From: CAWEQW01 sp963811365
GTDB lineage: Bacteria > Actinomycetota > Actinomycetes > Propionibacteriales > Nocardioidaceae
DNA length: 64,000 nt
Assembly (NCBI GenBank): GCA_963811365.1
Contig: CAWEQW010000009.1
Span: 186,001-250,000 of the forward strand
Direction of reading: 5' to 3'
Positions 33,334 through 41,455 of the stretch are shown one piece after another. The position numbers and the translations under genes were made by a program. The notes beneath the pieces are model-generated. The model had not been told where the DNA came from. It saw nothing but the letters and a program-made list of their open reading frames with translations, and ran no database searches. Within the stretch, counting starts at the first letter, position 1, and every line of letters begins with the position of its first letter.

Positions 33334-33789
33334 TCACCCGCGGCCAGGCGGACGGACCGGCAGCGGCTTCTCCCAGGTGAGCAGCGTGTCGTCCACCTCG
33401 AGCGGGCCGGTGCGGATGTGCACGGTGCCCAGCACCCGACGCGGCGGTACCCCTGCATCGCGGTAGCCGAGCCGGCGGTACAACGTCTGCACGGCCGGCT
33501 CCTGCGCACTGACCTCGAGCCGCACCCGGTCGAACCCTCTCGCCTCGGCCTCCGCCTCGACAGCGGCGCACAGGGTGGTCGCGACACCCTGACGCCGGTG
33601 GCCGGGTCGGACCTGCACGTCCTGCATCTCTGGCGGGTCCGTGAGCGCCAGGTACGCGTGCCCGACCGGTTCCCCGCCCTGCCATGCCACCAGGTAGTGC
33701 CCGTTCCCTTGGTGCAGGCGGGCGAGTCCGAGCCGCTCGGAGACGCTCGCGACCTCCTCCGGGGCCAGTGCCTTGACCTGCAGCTCCAT
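33334..33789 (-). CDS. GNAT acetyltransferase
   Basis: 151 residues. HAYLALTDPPEMQDVQVRPGHRRQGVATTLCAAVEAEA covers strands 3-4 and the acetyl-CoA-binding RRQGVA loop (near 70), followed by RLEVSAQEPAVQTLYRRLGYRD near 95-115. Typical single-domain GNAT of unknown substrate. The ATG at 33789 has GGAGGGAGACCCGCG upstream, a good Shine-Dalgarno. It is divergent from the exporter operon at 34 kb, with ~105 nt between this start and the small frame at 33895. Confidence 0.83.
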   Translation of the reverse strand: MELQVKALAPEEVASVSERLGLARLHQGNGHYLVAWQGGEPVGHAYLALTDPPEMQDVQVRPGHRRQGVATTLCAAVEAEAEARGFDRVRLEVSAQEPAVQTLYRRLGYRDAGVPPRRVLGTVHIRTGPLEVDDTLLTWEKPLPVRPPGRG

Positions 33790-33894
33790 CGCGGGTCTCC
33801 CTCCGGGAAGAAGTGCGAGCCAGACGAACGTACCGGTGGAACGTCGTCAGCGCATCGCGCACACGTCACGTCGCCGGTCACCAGGCGTTGCAGG

Positions 33895-34044
33895 ATGCTA
33901 CGGCGTGCCGACGCCGCTGCCACCCGAGCCCACCTTCACCACGCGGAGCGAGCGCAAGGTCTGGAGCTGCTCCGCGAACAGCTCGTCGACGAGGCGCGCC
34001 CCACGGGTGAGACGAGCCCGTTCGCCGACGAACCGCCGGCGTGA
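33895..34044 (+). CDS. Possible 49-aa protein ahead of ABC exporter operon
   Basis: MLRRADAAATRAHLHHAE...ARPTGETSPFADEPPA: helical, charged, without a recognised domain. Evidence for translation is the 4-nt GTGA overlap between its stop (34042-34044) and the GTG at 34041 that opens the ATPase frame, and normal codon bias. It may be the tail of a lost regulator gene (MarR-like length of helix) now serving as a leader. Low confidence. Confidence 0.35.
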   Translation: MLRRADAAATRAHLHHAERAQGLELLREQLVDEARPTGETSPFADEPPA

Positions 34045-35084
34045 GGGGACCTTGGACTCTGGCCGGTCCCTTGGCCGGCGCCTTGGCTGTAGCCGTGAGC
34101 CTCGCTCAGGAGTCCGGCGTCCAACGCGGCGGGGACACCGTCGCGGCCGAGCTCCTGCAGTGCACCCGTCTCAGCAAGTCCTACGGCCGGCTGACGGCGG
34201 TCGACGACGTGTCGTTCACCATCGCGGGCGGCGAGACGTACGGCCTCTTGGGGCCCAACGGGGCAGGCAAGACGACGCTGATCTCGGTCGTCGCCGGGGT
34301 GCTCGATGCAGACGGCGGAACCGTCACCGTGGACGGCGTCCCCATGAGCCCGCGCGCACGAACGGCCAAGGCGCGGATCGGCTACGTCCCTCAGGAGGTC
34401 GCGCTCTACCCCGACCTGAGCGCGCGCGAGAACCTGATGTTCTTCGCCTCGCTGTTCCACCTGGGGCGCAGGATCGCGAGGGAGCGGGTGGCCGAGGTGC
34501 TGGGGGTCGTGGGCCTGACCGACCGGGCGGCGGACAAGGTGCAGACCTACTCAGGGGGCATGAAGCGACGCCTGAACATCGCCGTCGGGCTCATCCACCG
34601 GCCGCGGCTGCTGATCCTCGACGAGCCGACCGTGGGCGTCGACCCGCAGAGCCGCAACGCGATCCTGACCAGCATCGAGGAGCTGAGCGCATCCGGGATG
34701 GCAGTGCTCTACACGACGCATTACATGGAGGAGGCCGAGCGGCTCTGTGACCGGGTCGGCATCGTCGACGTCGGCCACCTCATCGCCGAGGGCACTGCGC
34801 GTGAGCTGACCTCTCGCCTGGGGGAGGCCCAGCACATCCAGCTCACGCTCGACGGCGACGTCACGCGGCTCACAGACGCGTTGCGCCGCCTCGCCGTCGC
34901 GTCCAAGGTCAGCGCCACCGGTCCGGGAGCCGTCGACGTCCTGGTTGCCGACGCGGGACGCGCCTTGCCCGCGGTGCTGGCCGAGGCGGGCCGGACCGGT
35001 ACGACGATCCGCAGCGTGACGGTGCAGGAGCCCGACCTGGAGGCGGTGTTCCTGCACCTGACCGGCAAGCGTCTGCGGGACTGA
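34041..35084 (+). CDS. ABC-2 exporter ATP-binding protein
   Basis: 347 residues. CTRLSKSYGRLTAVDDVSFTI begins the ABC domain near residue 40; Walker A is GPNGAGKTT (near 72), signature YSGGMKRRLNIA (near 172), Walker B LLILDEPTVGVD (near 192) and H-loop THYMEEAERL (near 226). The C-terminal ~100 residues form the regulatory extension common to drug and lipid exporters of the DrrA/CcmA group. The first ~37 residues before the ABC domain are hydrophobic and unusual; GTG 34041 is the only start that overlaps the upstream stop, but the real start may be later. First of three exporter genes. Confidence 0.9.
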   Translation: MRGPWTLAGPLAGALAVAVSLAQESGVQRGGDTVAAELLQCTRLSKSYGRLTAVDDVSFTIAGGETYGLLGPNGAGKTTLISVVAGVLDADGGTVTVDGVPMSPRARTAKARIGYVPQEVALYPDLSARENLMFFASLFHLGRRIARERVAEVLGVVGLTDRAADKVQTYSGGMKRRLNIAVGLIHRPRLLILDEPTVGVDPQSRNAILTSIEELSASGMAVLYTTHYMEEAERLCDRVGIVDVGHLIAEGTARELTSRLGEAQHIQLTLDGDVTRLTDALRRLAVASKVSATGPGAVDVLVADAGRALPAVLAEAGRTGTTIRSVTVQEPDLEAVFLHLTGKRLRD

Positions 35085-35085
35085 C

Positions 35086-36264
35086 GTGCACGCAGCGTTG
35101 CTCATCGCCGGAAAGGACCTCCGCCAGCGCGTGCGGGACCGGTCGGCCGTGATGCTCGCCGTCGTCGTCCCACTCGCCCTGGCCGCCATCTTCGGGGTGC
35201 TGTTCGGCCCGGCATCCACACCGCGCGCGTTCCGCTATGCCGTCGTGGACCAGGACCGCTCCGAGCTCAGCCGGGCCTTCACCGGCGACGTACTCACCCG
35301 ACTGGACACGGCCGGTGTCGCCCAGGTGGTGAGGCTCGTCGCACCGAGGGCCGCCAGCAGGCGGGTGGACTCCGGAGAGCTCGACGCGGCGTTCGTGGTG
35401 CCGGCGGGCTTCGGCGCAGGGGTCCGCGGGGACCGACCCGTCGGCATCACCGTGGTCGGCACTCCCGACCAGCCGACCGCTGCGTCGGTGGCCCGATCGG
35501 TGGCCAGGTCGTACGTCGACGGGCTGAACGCCGTACGCGTGGCGGTCGGCGCGCTCGGTGCCACCGGGACCCCGCTCACGCCGGCCGGCATCCGCGAGGT
35601 GGCCGAGCAGACAGTGCACAGCGCCACGCCCGTGGCACTGGTCGACGTGTCCGCGACGGCGAAGGTGCTGGACGCGAAGACCTACTTCGCCGCTGGGATG
35701 GCGGTGTTCTTCCTGATGTTCACCGTGCAGTTCGGGGTCTCGTCGCTGGTCGACGAACGCGCCCAAGGGACGCTGACGCGGCTGCTCGCAGCCCCCGTGT
35801 CACGGTGGTCCATCCTCGCCGGCAAGCTGCTGACCAGCGTCGTGCTGGGCGTCGCCAGCGTCGGCGTACTCGTCGTCGCGACGTCCCTGCTGCTCGGTGC
35901 GCACTGGGGCGATCCGCTCGCCGTGGCTGCTCTGGTCCTCTGCGGGGTGCTGGCCGCCACCGGCATCACCGCGGTCGTCGCATCGTTCGCGCGCACGTCG
36001 GAGGAGGCCGGCAGCTGGCAGGCGGTCGTGGCGGTCAGCCTGGGGATGCTGGGCGGTGCCTTCTTCCCCATCCAGCAGTCCGGCTCCGTCATGGCGACGC
36101 TCAGCCTGGTCACCCCGCACGCCTGGTTCATGCAGGGCCTGGCGAACCTCTCGGGCGGCGGCAGCATCGACACGGTGCTTCCGGCCTGTGCCGCCCTCCT
36201 CGTCATCGCCGGCGCCATGGGAGGCCTGGCGCTGACCCGTATCGGACGGGTGGTGGCGCCATGA
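35086..36264 (+). CDS. ABC-2 exporter permease 1
   Basis: 392 residues. One N-terminal membrane helix (AVMLAVVVPLALAAIFGVLFG, near 21-41), a large extracytoplasmic domain of ~160 residues, then five C-terminal helices from about 200 to 385 with the family signature DERAQGTLTRLLAAPVSRWSILAGKLL near 225. This is the ABC-2 type permease layout. It starts 1 nt after the ATPase stop and overlaps the next permease gene by ATGA. Probably half of a heterodimeric exporter for a small hydrophobic compound. Confidence 0.88.
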   Translation: MHAALLIAGKDLRQRVRDRSAVMLAVVVPLALAAIFGVLFGPASTPRAFRYAVVDQDRSELSRAFTGDVLTRLDTAGVAQVVRLVAPRAASRRVDSGELDAAFVVPAGFGAGVRGDRPVGITVVGTPDQPTAASVARSVARSYVDGLNAVRVAVGALGATGTPLTPAGIREVAEQTVHSATPVALVDVSATAKVLDAKTYFAAGMAVFFLMFTVQFGVSSLVDERAQGTLTRLLAAPVSRWSILAGKLLTSVVLGVASVGVLVVATSLLLGAHWGDPLAVAALVLCGVLAATGITAVVASFARTSEEAGSWQAVVAVSLGMLGGAFFPIQQSGSVMATLSLVTPHAWFMQGLANLSGGGSIDTVLPACAALLVIAGAMGGLALTRIGRVVAP

Positions 36265-37424
36265 CCGTTCTCGCCATCGCCGGGGTCAACCTGCGCCGGA
36301 TGCTGCGGCATCGCACCAGCGTCTTCTTCCTGCTGGTGTTCCCGCTGCTGATGACGCTGGTGCTCGGCATCGCCTTCGGCGGTCAGAACGCGCCGCGACT
36401 GGCCGTCGTCGCCCCGCACGGTGCGCCGCTGGCCGGCGGCCTGGTGTCCGGGCTGCAGCACGCCGCCGGGCTCGACGTCGCGCGGTACGCCGACCGTGCG
36501 GCCGCCGTGGCCGCCGTCGAGTCGGGCCGGGCCGAGGCGGGCGTCGTCGTTCCGGGCGGCTACGACACCGCCGTGGCCGCCGGGAGAACGGCGCGGGTGG
36601 ACTTCCTCTCGCGGGCCGACCGCTCCGCCGTGCAGGTGCGGATGATCGTGCGGGCGGCCGTCGACGAGCAGGTCGCCCGACTCCGCGCAGCACGGACGGT
36701 GGCAGCGCGCAGCGGCCTGTCGTACGACGCCGCGGTCCGCAGCACCGACGCCGCCGAGCTGCGGGTCGCCAAGGTGCCGGTCACCACGCGCACCGCGGGA
36801 TCGGCCACGTTCCCCGCAACCCTCGGACGCTTCGACGTCGGCGCGAGCTCGCAGCTGCTCCTGTTCGTCTTCATCACCTCGATGACCGGGGCGGCGGCTC
36901 TCATCGAGACACGGCGGCTCGGGGTCTCGCGCCGGATGTACGCGACGCCGACCCGGGTCTCGACGATCGTGGCGGGGGAGGCCGCCGGTCGGATCGTCAT
37001 CGCAGCCGTGCAGGGTCTGCTGATCATGACCGGTGCCGCCCTGGTCTTCGGGGTCAGCTGGGGGGCTCCTTGGCCGGCCCTGCTGCTGATGCTGTTCTTC
37101 GCCACGGTGGCAGGCAGCGCCGGCATGCTCCTCGGGGCGCTCGCCAAGACCAGCCAGCAGGCCATCGCCGGTGGCTTGCTGGTGGGCCTCGGGATGTCGG
37201 CGCTCGGCGGTTGCATGATGCCGATGGAGTTCTTCTCCCCCACGCTTCGCCTGGTGGCGCACGTGACGCCACACGCGTGGGCGGCCGACGCGTTCGCGGC
37301 GCTCGTTCGTCGGGGCGGAACGCTCGTGACGATCCTTCCGGAGCTCGGCGTCCTCGCCGTGTACGCCGTGGTGCTGTTCGCCGTGGGGTCGTGGCTGTTG
37401 CGCAGGCGGATCCTGCAGGGCTGA
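36261..37424 (+). CDS. ABC-2 exporter permease 2
   Basis: 387 residues with the same topology as the preceding permease: first helix SVFFLLVFPLLMTLVLGIAFGG, an extracytoplasmic domain of ~170 residues, then five helices beginning SQLLLFVFITSMTGAAALIETRRLGVSRRMYATP. The two permeases are diverged copies of each other and should pair with the ATPase. The ATG at 36261 overlaps the previous stop by 4 nt. The operon ends here; no regulator gene is attached except the divergent GNAT. Confidence 0.88.
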   Translation: MTVLAIAGVNLRRMLRHRTSVFFLLVFPLLMTLVLGIAFGGQNAPRLAVVAPHGAPLAGGLVSGLQHAAGLDVARYADRAAAVAAVESGRAEAGVVVPGGYDTAVAAGRTARVDFLSRADRSAVQVRMIVRAAVDEQVARLRAARTVAARSGLSYDAAVRSTDAAELRVAKVPVTTRTAGSATFPATLGRFDVGASSQLLLFVFITSMTGAAALIETRRLGVSRRMYATPTRVSTIVAGEAAGRIVIAAVQGLLIMTGAALVFGVSWGAPWPALLLMLFFATVAGSAGMLLGALAKTSQQAIAGGLLVGLGMSALGGCMMPMEFFSPTLRLVAHVTPHAWAADAFAALVRRGGTLVTILPELGVLAVYAVVLFAVGSWLLRRRILQG

Positions 37425-37437
37425 ACGCAGCCAGGTA

Positions 37438-37519
37438 CTGTCCACAGCCGGGCCCGGCTGGCTGCGCATCCACAGGTCGAACAGCCGTCGCGGCGCCGAA
37501 GGCTCGTGGCTCCTAGCGT
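37438..37519 (+). promoter_or_regulatory. Promoter of HNH gene with two TCCACAG motifs
   Basis: CTGTCCACAG (37438-37447) and CATCCACAGG (37467-37476) are 28 nt apart and resemble actinobacterial DnaA boxes (TTGTCCACA). TAGCGT (37514-37519) is the -10 box, 7 nt before the ATG at 37527, so the mRNA is nearly leaderless. Confidence 0.4.
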
Positions 37520-37526
37520 TTGCCTC

Positions 37527-38825
37527 ATGACCACGACCGCCACGCCCCCCGGCCCGCCGAGCGGCGGCACGCGCGGTGGCCATCCGATCGTCGGGTTCGC
37601 CTCGTCGCTCTCGACGGCCCTCGACCGGCTCGCCGACACGCCGACCTGGTCCATGGCCCGCGACGAGCAGCGCGCGGCGCTTGTGGAGCTCCGTCGTCAG
37701 CGGGCCCGCCTGGAGGAGCTGGAGCTGCGTGTCCTCGTGCAGGCCGACCGCGACCGGGTGGGCTCCGAGTCCGGGAGTACGTCGACGGCGGCCTGGCTGG
37801 CCCACGAGACCGGTGCGACCCGGCAGAGCTGCTTCGCGGACGTGCGGCTGGCCCAGCGGCTCGACGAGGACTTCCCGGCGACCAGGCGGGCGCTCGCCGC
37901 TGGGCAGGTGGACAGCGCGAGGGCCAGGGTCGTCGTCGCCACGGTCGACGCCCTGGACGAGGAGTACGACGACCTGCCGCCCGGTACGCGCGAGGCCGCG
38001 GAGGCGCACCTCCTCGACCTGGCGGGCCGGTTCGACGCGCTCATGCTGCGCCGGCTCGGCAAGCGGCTGGTGGAGGTGGTCTGCCCGCAGGCCGCTGACG
38101 AGGCCGAGGGCCGCGCGCTGGCACAGGAGGAGGAGCGTGCCCGGCGGCTGACCTACCTCAGCCTGCGAGACAACGGCGACGGCACGGTCGAGGGCCGGTT
38201 CCGGATGCCGACGCTGCACGCCCAGCTGCTGCGCAAGGCCGTCGAGGCGCTGACCAGTCCTCGTCGGGTCGGCGCCGGCCGGATCGACCCGGTGACCGGG
38301 ACGAAGCTGCCGGCGTCCACGCTGCTCGGCCTCGGCTTCCTCGAGCTGCTCGAGAACCATCTGACGGCACTGCCCAGCGTGAGTGGCTCACCCTTCACGC
38401 TGCTGGTCACCATCGGTGTCGACGCGCTGACGTCGGGCATCGGCGTCGGCGTCCTGGAGACCGGACAGCGCATCTCCGCAGGCGAGGCCAGGCGGCTGGC
38501 CTGCAAGGCAGGGCTCATCCCGGTGGTGCTCGGCGGCGACTCGATGCCGCTCGACGTGGGCCGCGAGCAGCGGCTGTTCGACCGCTACCAGAAGATCGCC
38601 ATCAACGCCCGCCACGGCAACGTCGGCTGCGCCGCAGCCAACTGCGACCGGCCGCCTGCCTGGGTGGAGTTCCATCACCTCGACCCGTGGCATCAGGGCG
38701 GTGCCACTGCCGTCGCCAACGGCATCCCGCTGTGCGCGCCGCACCACCACATGGCCGACCATCCCGACAGCTACCGGATGAGCCGGCTCCCGAGCGGCCG
38801 GGTGCGGTTCACCCGGCGGACGTGA
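37527..38825 (+). CDS. DUF222 protein with C-terminal HNH nuclease domain
   Basis: 432 residues. The DUF222 region spans about 30-300 (RRQRARLEELELRVLVQADRDRVG, then TAAWLAHETGATRQSCFADVRLAQRLD). The HNH domain is C-terminal: CAAANCDRPPAWVEFHHLDPWHQGG then NGIPLCAPHHHMADH, with paired Cys and the HH..H..H residues for a metal-bound nuclease fold. Such proteins are present in many copies in Nocardioides and Mycobacterium and are often called 13E12 repeat proteins; their role is not settled. The mRNA is predicted to be leaderless. No sign of flanking repeats or target duplications. Confidence 0.88.
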   Translation: MTTTATPPGPPSGGTRGGHPIVGFASSLSTALDRLADTPTWSMARDEQRAALVELRRQRARLEELELRVLVQADRDRVGSESGSTSTAAWLAHETGATRQSCFADVRLAQRLDEDFPATRRALAAGQVDSARARVVVATVDALDEEYDDLPPGTREAAEAHLLDLAGRFDALMLRRLGKRLVEVVCPQAADEAEGRALAQEEERARRLTYLSLRDNGDGTVEGRFRMPTLHAQLLRKAVEALTSPRRVGAGRIDPVTGTKLPASTLLGLGFLELLENHLTALPSVSGSPFTLLVTIGVDALTSGIGVGVLETGQRISAGEARRLACKAGLIPVVLGGDSMPLDVGREQRLFDRYQKIAINARHGNVGCAAANCDRPPAWVEFHHLDPWHQGGATAVANGIPLCAPHHHMADHPDSYRMSRLPSGRVRFTRRT

Positions 38826-38862
38826 GGCTTCTGTGGCAACGTCGTCCCCGATGCGGGGGCGG

Positions 38863-40029
38863 TCATACGAGCGCGCCCAGCCCACGCTTCGCGAGCTGGT
38901 CGGCGACGATCACCCGCTGCACCTCGCTGGCGCCCTCCCAGATCCGCTCCACACGCAGCTCCCGGAAGAAGCGCTCGGCCACGTTCTCGCGCATGTAGCC
39001 ACGTCCCCCGAAGATCTGCACGGCCCGGTCAGCAACTCGGCCGGCCATCTCGGAGGAGAACAGCTTGACCATCGAGCAGCGGGCGTGCAGCACCTTCGGG
39101 TCCACGCCTGCGTCGAACGAACGCGCGGTCTCGTAGACCATCGACCGGGCGGCGAACAGCTCGGTCGCGCTGTCGGCGAGCATGCCCTGCACCAGCTGTC
39201 GACCGATGAGGGGAGCGCCGGAGACCTGGCGGGTGGTGGCGAACGACGTCGCCTCGTCGATGAGCCGCTCCGCCGCGCCCAGGCAGCGGGCGGCGACCAT
39301 GAGCCGCTCGAAGCGGAACCACGCGTAGACGAAGGACATCCCGTCCTCCTCGCTGCCGACCAGGTGCGACGCCGGGACGCGCACCGACTCGAACGCGACG
39401 ACCGGGTGGTGGTGCGCGATCGTGTGGGTGTACGCCGGCGTCCGGACCACACGGACGCCCGGCGCATCGACGTCGACGACGAACAACGCCTGCCGGCCGG
39501 CGTGGTCCCCCTCGGTGAGAACGGCCTGGAAGAACACGTACGACGCCTCGTTGAACGACGTGACGTGCCACTTGACGCCGTCGAGCACGTACGAGTCGCC
39601 GTCCCGGCGGGCGGTCGCCTCGATGTCCGCGACGTCGGAGCCGGCCTGCTCCTCGGTGATCGCGTAGCACTCGGCCATCTCGCCGCGCACGGTCGGCAGG
39701 AGCCAGGTCGTGCGCTGGTGCTGGTTCGCTACGGAGGGCCACCAGGCAGGGGGAGTCGCCATGCACCAGCCGAGCGCGTTCGTGACCCGCCCGGCCTGTT
39801 CCTGGACGAGCACCTGCTGCACCGACGAGCAGCCCTGGCCGCCGACGGATGTCGGCATGTTGGTGGCGTAGAGGCCGAGTGTGATCGCCCTGTCATGGTG
39901 CGCCTTCTCGACCTCCTCCGGCAGCCGGCCGCCGTTCTCCTCAGCGGTCTGCTCGTAGGGGACCAGCTCGTCGGCGAAGCTGCGCGCGCGACGCTGCACA
40001 TCGAGATCAGCGGTGCTCAAGCCGTACAT
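38863..40029 (-). CDS. Acyl-CoA dehydrogenase
   Basis: 388 residues, full-length. N-terminal helical domain (ELVPYEQTAEENGGRLPEEVEK), middle beta domain with AITEEQAGSDVADIEAT, and C-terminal helical domain with IFGGRGYMREN (FAD contact) and ERIWEGASEVQR carrying the probable catalytic Glu near residue 366. It oxidises an acyl-CoA to the enoyl-CoA, passing electrons to ETF. ATG 40029 has GGAG 7 nt upstream. Its -10 box TAGACT (40064-40069, minus) is overlapped by operator A. It diverges from the flavin oxidase gene and belongs to the TetR regulon. Confidence 0.9.
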   Translation of the reverse strand: MYGLSTADLDVQRRARSFADELVPYEQTAEENGGRLPEEVEKAHHDRAITLGLYATNMPTSVGGQGCSSVQQVLVQEQAGRVTNALGWCMATPPAWWPSVANQHQRTTWLLPTVRGEMAECYAITEEQAGSDVADIEATARRDGDSYVLDGVKWHVTSFNEASYVFFQAVLTEGDHAGRQALFVVDVDAPGVRVVRTPAYTHTIAHHHPVVAFESVRVPASHLVGSEEDGMSFVYAWFRFERLMVAARCLGAAERLIDEATSFATTRQVSGAPLIGRQLVQGMLADSATELFAARSMVYETARSFDAGVDPKVLHARCSMVKLFSSEMAGRVADRAVQIFGGRGYMRENVAERFFRELRVERIWEGASEVQRVIVADQLAKRGLGALV

Positions 40030-40051
40030 GCGTTCTCCGGTCGCCGGCGTT

Positions 40052-40067
40052 GACTGACTGTTCAGTC
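40052..40067. promoter_or_regulatory. Operator A of the amine regulon
   Basis: GACTGA-N4-TCAGTC palindrome. Read on the minus strand it is TAGACTGAACAGTCAGTC, so it covers a -10 box TAGACT for the acyl-CoA dehydrogenase gene. It also lies 18 nt upstream of the flavin oxidase start on the plus strand. Identical in sequence to site B at 45289. Confidence 0.8.
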
Positions 40068-40085
40068 TATGCAAGCCTCGGTGTC

Positions 40086-41265
40086 ATGGCCAAGGGCACG
40101 GCAGATGCGGTCGTCGTCGGTGGTGGCACGGTGGGCGCGTGGTGCGCCTGGTTCCTGAAGCGCTCGGGGCTCGACCACGTCGTGCTGCTCGAGAAGGGCA
40201 CGCTCGGCAGTGGCGCCAGCTCGCGCGCCGCCGGCATGGTCCGGGCACAAGGCGGCACGGAGGTCGCCGTCCGGTTGGGCCTCTTCAGCCGGAAGTTCTA
40301 CGCCGGGCAGCACGACCTGCTCGGCATCGACTCCGGCTTCGTCGCCCAGGGGTACTCCATGCCGTGCTTCACCGACCAGGAGGTGCAGCAGGCCCACGAG
40401 CGGATCGCCATGCAGCAGGCTCAGGGGCTCGACGTGCGCTGGGTGGACGCCGACGAGCTCGACGCGCTGAACCCCGCGATGGCTCCGGGGAGCACGAAGG
40501 GCGGCTCCTACGCGCCGGGGGACGGCTACATCGATCCGCCGCGCAACGTGCTCGCGTACACCGCGGCGTTGTTCACGGCCGGGGTCGACGTGCGGGAGCG
40601 CACCGCGTTCACGGCGCTGACGGACTCGGGCGTGGCCACGTCGGACGGACGACATCGACACCGGTCTCGTGGTGCTCACCGGCGGGCCGACCCTCGCCGC
40701 GGTGGGAAGGGCCGCCGGCGGACGTATCCCCGCCGGCGGTGCCCGCCACCAGATCGTGGTCACCGAGCCGCATCCTGACGTCGCTGCAGACCGCCTTCCG
40801 ATGGTGTTCGACGTGGCCTCCGGGATCTACTGGCGACCCGAGGAGGGTGGCGTGCTGTGGGGGATGAGCAACCCAGACGAGCCGCCGGGGGAGGCCCGGA
40901 CGTTCGACTGGACGTACTACGAGAAGGCCCGCCCACGCGTCGAGGCCCTGCTGCCGGTGACAGCCGGGCTGGGACTGCGCAAGGTCTGGGCGGCCACCAT
41001 CGACTTCACGCCCGACCACCTGCCGATCCTCGGGCCGCTGCTCACCGACGACGGGCCGGTGGACCGGGTGACCGTGGCTGCCGCCGGTGGCCACGGGATG
41101 ATGTGGGGCCCTGGTGTCGCGAAGGCGGCCGCCGACCTCGCGCTCGGCGGTACGACGGACGTCGTCGACGTGACCGACCTCGGTCTGGACCGCTTCGACG
41201 AGCACGGCCGCAGCCGGCTCGTTCCCGACCCCATCGCACTGCCCTTCCCCGAGAGCACCTCGTAG
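40086..41265 (+). pseudogene. Sarcosine/glycine-oxidase-like flavoenzyme, frameshifted
   Basis: The N-terminal part (40086 to about 40645) begins ADAVVVGGGTVGAWCAWFLKRSG, a Rossmann FAD motif, and covers the substrate-entry region of DAO-family oxidases. The rest (DDIDTGLVVLTGGPTL onward to PFPESTS at 41265) is in the next frame. Joined, the product is about 393 residues, the normal length of monomeric sarcosine oxidase or dimethylglycine-oxidase-like enzymes that remove N-methyl or amino groups. One extra base within GGACGGACGAC near 40640-40655 explains the break. Either recent inactivation or a sequence error; both halves retain coding bias. Confidence 0.72.
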
Positions 41266-41329
41266 CCGGAGTGCGCTGTCCGGGTGCCCTTGCGGTGCTC
41301 GCCTGACTGGCGCTGTCGGCTGCCCGGTG

Positions 41330-41455
41330 TCGCCTTCGCCGGGTTCCCAGCCGCCGGGCGTCGCTCACACGCCGGTGTCTCCCAGCCGCCGGGCGTCGCT
41401 CAGGAGGCTGGGCCGTCGCTCAGGAGCCGGTGTCTCCCAGGAGGCGGGCGTCTCA
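41330..41455. repeat. Imperfect repeats of CCGGTGTCTCCCAG / GGGCGTCGCTCA
   Basis: GTGTCTCCCAG occurs twice and CGTCGCTCA three times, interleaved, between the convergent ends of the flavin oxidase and CoA ligase genes. The unit resembles ERIC-like or REP-like short intergenic repeats but no clear palindrome is seen. Confidence 0.45.

Noticed and set aside
33015..33923. Reverse frames over the GNAT gene and its 3' gap
   Set aside because: They read through the GNAT gene out of frame; the Val-Glu-Thr repeats come from the 9-nt tandem repeat, not from a protein domain.
41330..41455. Possible insertion-sequence end
   Set aside because: Short imperfect direct repeats only; no terminal inverted repeats, no target duplication and no transposase frame.
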